Below, in pieces: positions 5,899 to 8,297 of a stretch of DNA of 8,297 bases. The translations under genes were made by a program, and so were the position numbers. Source of the DNA: Candidatus Aegiribacteria sp. Its GTDB lineage: Bacteria > Fermentibacterota > Fermentibacteria > Fermentibacterales > JCC-6. The notes under the pieces are model-generated. The model was given only the letters and a program-made list of their open reading frames with translations, was not told the origin of the DNA and did not search any database. The stretch is from positions 1-8,297 of the forward strand of contig DAOWFD010000152.1 of NCBI GenBank assembly GCA_030638185.1, written 5' to 3'. The stretch's first letter is position 1; each line of letters begins with the position of its first letter.

Positions 5899-7869
5899 AT
5901 GCCGCTTTTTAACCTCGTCAGTGAATTTCAGCCATCCGGGGACCAGCCGAATGCAATGCGAGAACTTGTTGCGGGTCTCAGGGAGGGAAACCAGTGGCAG
6001 ACACTTCTTGGTGTTACAGGTTCGGGCAAGACCTTCACAATGGCGGGGGTTATCCAGGAAATGGATAAGCCCGTTCTGCTCGTCAGTCATAACAAAACCC
6101 TTGCTGCCCAGCTTTACAGCGAGTTGAAGGGATTCTTCCCCGGTGCCGCAGTGGAGTATTTCGTAAGCTATTACGATTATTATCAGCCGGAAGCCTACAT
6201 CCCTACCACTGACACATTCATTGAAAAGGATGCCGACCTCAACGAGGAACTGGACAGGCTGAGACTTCGCACTACCACATCTCTCCTTTCAAGGAAAGAC
6301 GTGATTGTAGTAGCGTCCGTCAGCTGCATTTATGGCCTTGGAAATCCCTCCACCTTCGCCTCCAGCAGCCTGAATATCTTCCGAGGAATGGAACTTGATC
6401 CGGGTCAGTTCCTGATGGAACTTGTTGAAATGCGTTATTCCAGGAACGATGTGGCCCTTACCAGAGGGAGGTTCAGAGTCCGGGGTGACGTTGTGGACGT
6501 TGTGCCTGCCTACGGACGCATGGCAGCGAGGGTGGAATTCTTCGGGAACAGGATAGACAGCATACGGAGAATCGATCATCTGACAGGGGAGATACTCGAA
6601 GATCTTAAGGAGATTTACATTTACCCCGCCAGGCACTTCGTAACATCCGAAAGGGAGCTGAACCTTGCCATAGGCAGAATAGAGAGGGAGCTGGAGGAGA
6701 CATTAGCTGAGTTCAAACACAAAGGCAAGCTTCTTGAGGCTCAACGTCTTGAATCCAGAACCAGGTACGATATAGAACTGCTTGCTGAAACAGGCTACTG
6801 CAGCGGAGTCGAGAATTACAGCAGGCACATATCCGGTAGAAAAGAGGGGGAGCGGCCATCCTGTCTTATCGATTACTTCCCCAAGGGCGAAATGCTCGTC
6901 TTCATCGATGAGTCCCACAGGACAATTCCGCAGCTGTCAGCAATGTACAAAGGTGACAGGTCCAGAAAGGAAACACTTGTTCAGAACGGCTTCCGTCTTC
7001 CTTCAGCTCTGGATAACCGCCCTCTCTATCTTGAGGAATTCATTAACATCACAGGGCAGAAGATATGCATGTCAGCGACTCCCGCTGAATATGAACTTGA
7101 GCGTTCTACCAGGGTGATACAACAGATTGTAAGACCCACGGGCCTTGTTGACCCGGATATGGTAGTTCGACCTGCTTCCACTCAGATAGATGATCTTGTC
7201 GGTGAAGTAAGGAAAGCTGTTGAGTCCGGCGGAAGGGTGCTTGTAACCACGCTGACAAAGAAGATGGCCGAAGAGTTGACTTCCTTCTTTCAGGATCTTT
7301 CCATCAAGTCCAGGTACATACACAGCGAAGTTGACGCCCTTGAGCGGGTTTCAATTCTAAGGGAACTGAGGCTGGCGGATTTTGATGTTCTGATCGGAGT
7401 GAACCTGTTAAGGGAAGGACTTGATCTGCCTGAAGTCTCCCTGGTTGCGATTCTGGACGCTGACAAGGAAGGATTCCTCAGGTCAAGAACAAGTCTGGTC
7501 CAGACGGCTGGAAGAGCCGCGAGGAACCTGGCCGGACGCGTTATTCTCTACGCTGACAGGATTACCGATTCCATGGAGTACGCGATCAGCGAGACCTTGA
7601 GAAGAAGGACTATTCAGCTGAAATACAATAAGGATAACAATATCACACCAGAGAGCATCCGTAAGTCGCGCAGGGAGATAATCAGCGCTACCAGTATCGC
7701 GGATATTTTCAGGTCATCCGAAGAGGACAAAGGAATCACTACGGACATACCTGGAACTCTCGAGGAGGCTGTGGTGTTTCTTGAAGGGAAGATGCTGGAA
7801 GCTGCGGAGAAGCTTGATTTTGAGACCGCCGCAAAATACAGGGATATGATGAGAAAAATCGAACTTTGA
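5899..7869 (+). CDS. uvrB: UvrABC system protein B (excision repair helicase-like subunit)
   Basis: Central subunit of bacterial nucleotide excision repair: it receives damaged DNA from UvrA, verifies the lesion by inserting a beta-hairpin, and recruits UvrC for incision. The 656 residues match the family (~660-675). Walker A is GVTGSGKT (38-45); the beta-hairpin region is YYDYYQPEAYIP (91-102); the Walker B-type motif is DESH (337-340); helicase motif VI is QTAGRAARN (535-543), with Ala where many homologues have Ile. The C-terminal UVR domain that binds UvrC/UvrA is present (~621-656, with FETAAKYRDMM), so the gene is complete. The start ATG follows the pheT TAA with no gap. AAGGA (5891-5895) inside the end of pheT is a close SD. 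Placement behind pheST suggests constitutive co-transcription, possibly with the SOS-like dyad far upstream. No terminator is visible after the stop. Confidence 0.97.
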   Translation: MPLFNLVSEFQPSGDQPNAMRELVAGLREGNQWQTLLGVTGSGKTFTMAGVIQEMDKPVLLVSHNKTLAAQLYSELKGFFPGAAVEYFVSYYDYYQPEAYIPTTDTFIEKDADLNEELDRLRLRTTTSLLSRKDVIVVASVSCIYGLGNPSTFASSSLNIFRGMELDPGQFLMELVEMRYSRNDVALTRGRFRVRGDVVDVVPAYGRMAARVEFFGNRIDSIRRIDHLTGEILEDLKEIYIYPARHFVTSERELNLAIGRIERELEETLAEFKHKGKLLEAQRLESRTRYDIELLAETGYCSGVENYSRHISGRKEGERPSCLIDYFPKGEMLVFIDESHRTIPQLSAMYKGDRSRKETLVQNGFRLPSALDNRPLYLEEFINITGQKICMSATPAEYELERSTRVIQQIVRPTGLVDPDMVVRPASTQIDDLVGEVRKAVESGGRVLVTTLTKKMAEELTSFFQDLSIKSRYIHSEVDALERVSILRELRLADFDVLIGVNLLREGLDLPEVSLVAILDADKEGFLRSRTSLVQTAGRAARNLAGRVILYADRITDSMEYAISETLRRRTIQLKYNKDNNITPESIRKSRREIISATSIADIFRSSEEDKGITTDIPGTLEEAVVFLEGKMLEAAEKLDFETAAKYRDMMRKIEL

Positions 7870-7973
7870 AACTGCTGATTAACCTGCTTTTTCGGACTTG
7901 ACAGCATATATCCGCATAAGCATAATTCCATTGTGTATTTTATGAAGTAACCAATTAACTGAAAGGGGAACAA
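7870..7973. other. Intergenic region between uvrB and the secreted-protein gene
   Basis: 104 bases. I see no stem followed by a T-run, so the operon either ends by a factor-dependent route or reads into the next gene. A CTTTTT (7888-7893) lacks a GC-rich stem before it. The word GCATA occurs three times as a direct repeat (7904, 7914, 7920) within the spacer and -10 of the promoter called here, and could be a binding site or simple A/T-rich promoter sequence. Confidence 0.6.
7898..7926 (+). promoter_or_regulatory. Near-consensus sigma-70 type promoter
   Basis: TTGACA (7898-7903, 6 of 6) is followed by an optimal 17-nt spacer and CATAAT (7921-7926, 5 of 6 to TATAAT). The start of transcription would be near 7933, giving a leader of about 40 bases that contains the strong SD AAAGGGGA (7962-7969). 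This suggests a highly expressed gene downstream, transcribed independently of the uvrB operon. Confidence 0.75.
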
Positions 7974-8297
7974 ATGAAAAAGGTACTCATTGTTCTTGCT
8001 CTCGTAACTGCTTTTGTTTTTGCAGCAGACAGTTATCTTATTGAAGGTACTGCCGGTGGCGGAGCAGGAACCGACGACCTTCTGCAGTACGATGATGGAA
8101 CCGCTGCCTGGGTCACTGCAGGTGTTCCATATTATGGAACATGGTTTAATGTTGCTGATTTCATTCCAGCAGGAATAGGTTTTGAATGTGGCTTCGCCGA
8201 ATGGTGGACATACCACTGGGATGCGTATCCCTGGGATACCGATCTGGTTTCCCTCGAGCTTTATAACGGCGACGTTTTTGGCCCGGCAGTACAGATC
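7974..8297 (+). CDS. Secreted protein of unknown function, 5' part only
   Basis: The frame stays open for 108 codons to the window edge, so the gene is truncated by the window, not broken. ATG 7974 has AAAGGGGA four bases upstream. Residues 1-18 form a classic signal peptide: KK, a hydrophobic core (VLIVLALVTAFVF), then an Ala-rich cleavage site before Asp19. The mature part begins with a Gly-rich stretch (25-32), then YDDGTAAW (39-46) and an aromatic-rich, Trp-heavy segment (Trp57, Trp77, Trp78, Trp82, Trp87) with YPWDTDLVSLELYNGD (85-100). This looks like an extracellular beta-sandwich, of the kind that in uncultured FCB-type bacteria often carries a C-terminal sorting domain; that end is outside the window. 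I do not recognise a specific function. Its strong promoter suggests an abundant surface or secreted protein. Confidence 0.85.
   Translation, partial: MKKVLIVLALVTAFVFAADSYLIEGTAGGGAGTDDLLQYDDGTAAWVTAGVPYYGTWFNVADFIPAGIGFECGFAEWWTYHWDAYPWDTDLVSLELYNGDVFGPAVQI

Noticed and set aside
7614..8216. 200-residue open frame on the - strand across the uvrB end and the next gene
   Set aside because: It is antisense to the conserved UVR domain of uvrB, to a near-consensus promoter and to a clear signal peptide, and its translation has no recognisable domain.

Overview
The window reads as bacterial chromosome with one co-directional gene cluster on the + strand. UvrB is a bacterial nucleotide-excision-repair protein, the ribosome binding sites are purine-rich, and the last gene has a near-consensus sigma-70 promoter. 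The two phenylalanyl-tRNA synthetase subunits are instead of the archaeal/eukaryotic-cytosolic type, by length, domain plan and motifs. Among bacteria this type is known from spirochaetes and is expected in some uncultured lineages. Together with the style of the two secreted proteins, this suggests an uncultured bacterium, perhaps of the FCB/Fermentibacterota kind. That placement is an inference from style, not from any search.

Layout: (1) bases 1-312 hold no gene I can support, but contain two overlapping perfect dyads (65-83 and 82-97) and a cluster of CCTGT/CTGTAAT words. (2) 313-2661 encodes a large, apparently exported caspase-fold protein: weak signal peptide, about five PPC-like beta-sandwich repeats of ~101 residues, a C14-type caspase domain with intact His/Cys dyad, an EF-hand-like loop, and a four-cysteine zinc ribbon placed before the last strand of the caspase fold. 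(3) 2673-4244 pheS and 4237-5898 pheT encode an archaeal-type (alpha-beta)2 PheRS. (4) 5899-7869 uvrB. (5) 7974 to the window edge is the 5' part of a gene for a small-signal-peptide secreted protein with its own promoter.

The first four genes are packed with gaps of 11, -8 and 0 nt and are probably one transcription unit. It links a secreted peptidase, phenylalanine charging and DNA repair, which have no obvious shared pathway. After uvrB there is no recognisable intrinsic terminator, only a strong promoter for the next gene. No mobile element, CRISPR array, tRNA or rRNA gene was seen. I found no clear new defence or mobile system. The most unusual items are the zinc-ribbon caspase, the archaeal-type PheRS in a bacterial operon, and the dyad-rich leader.
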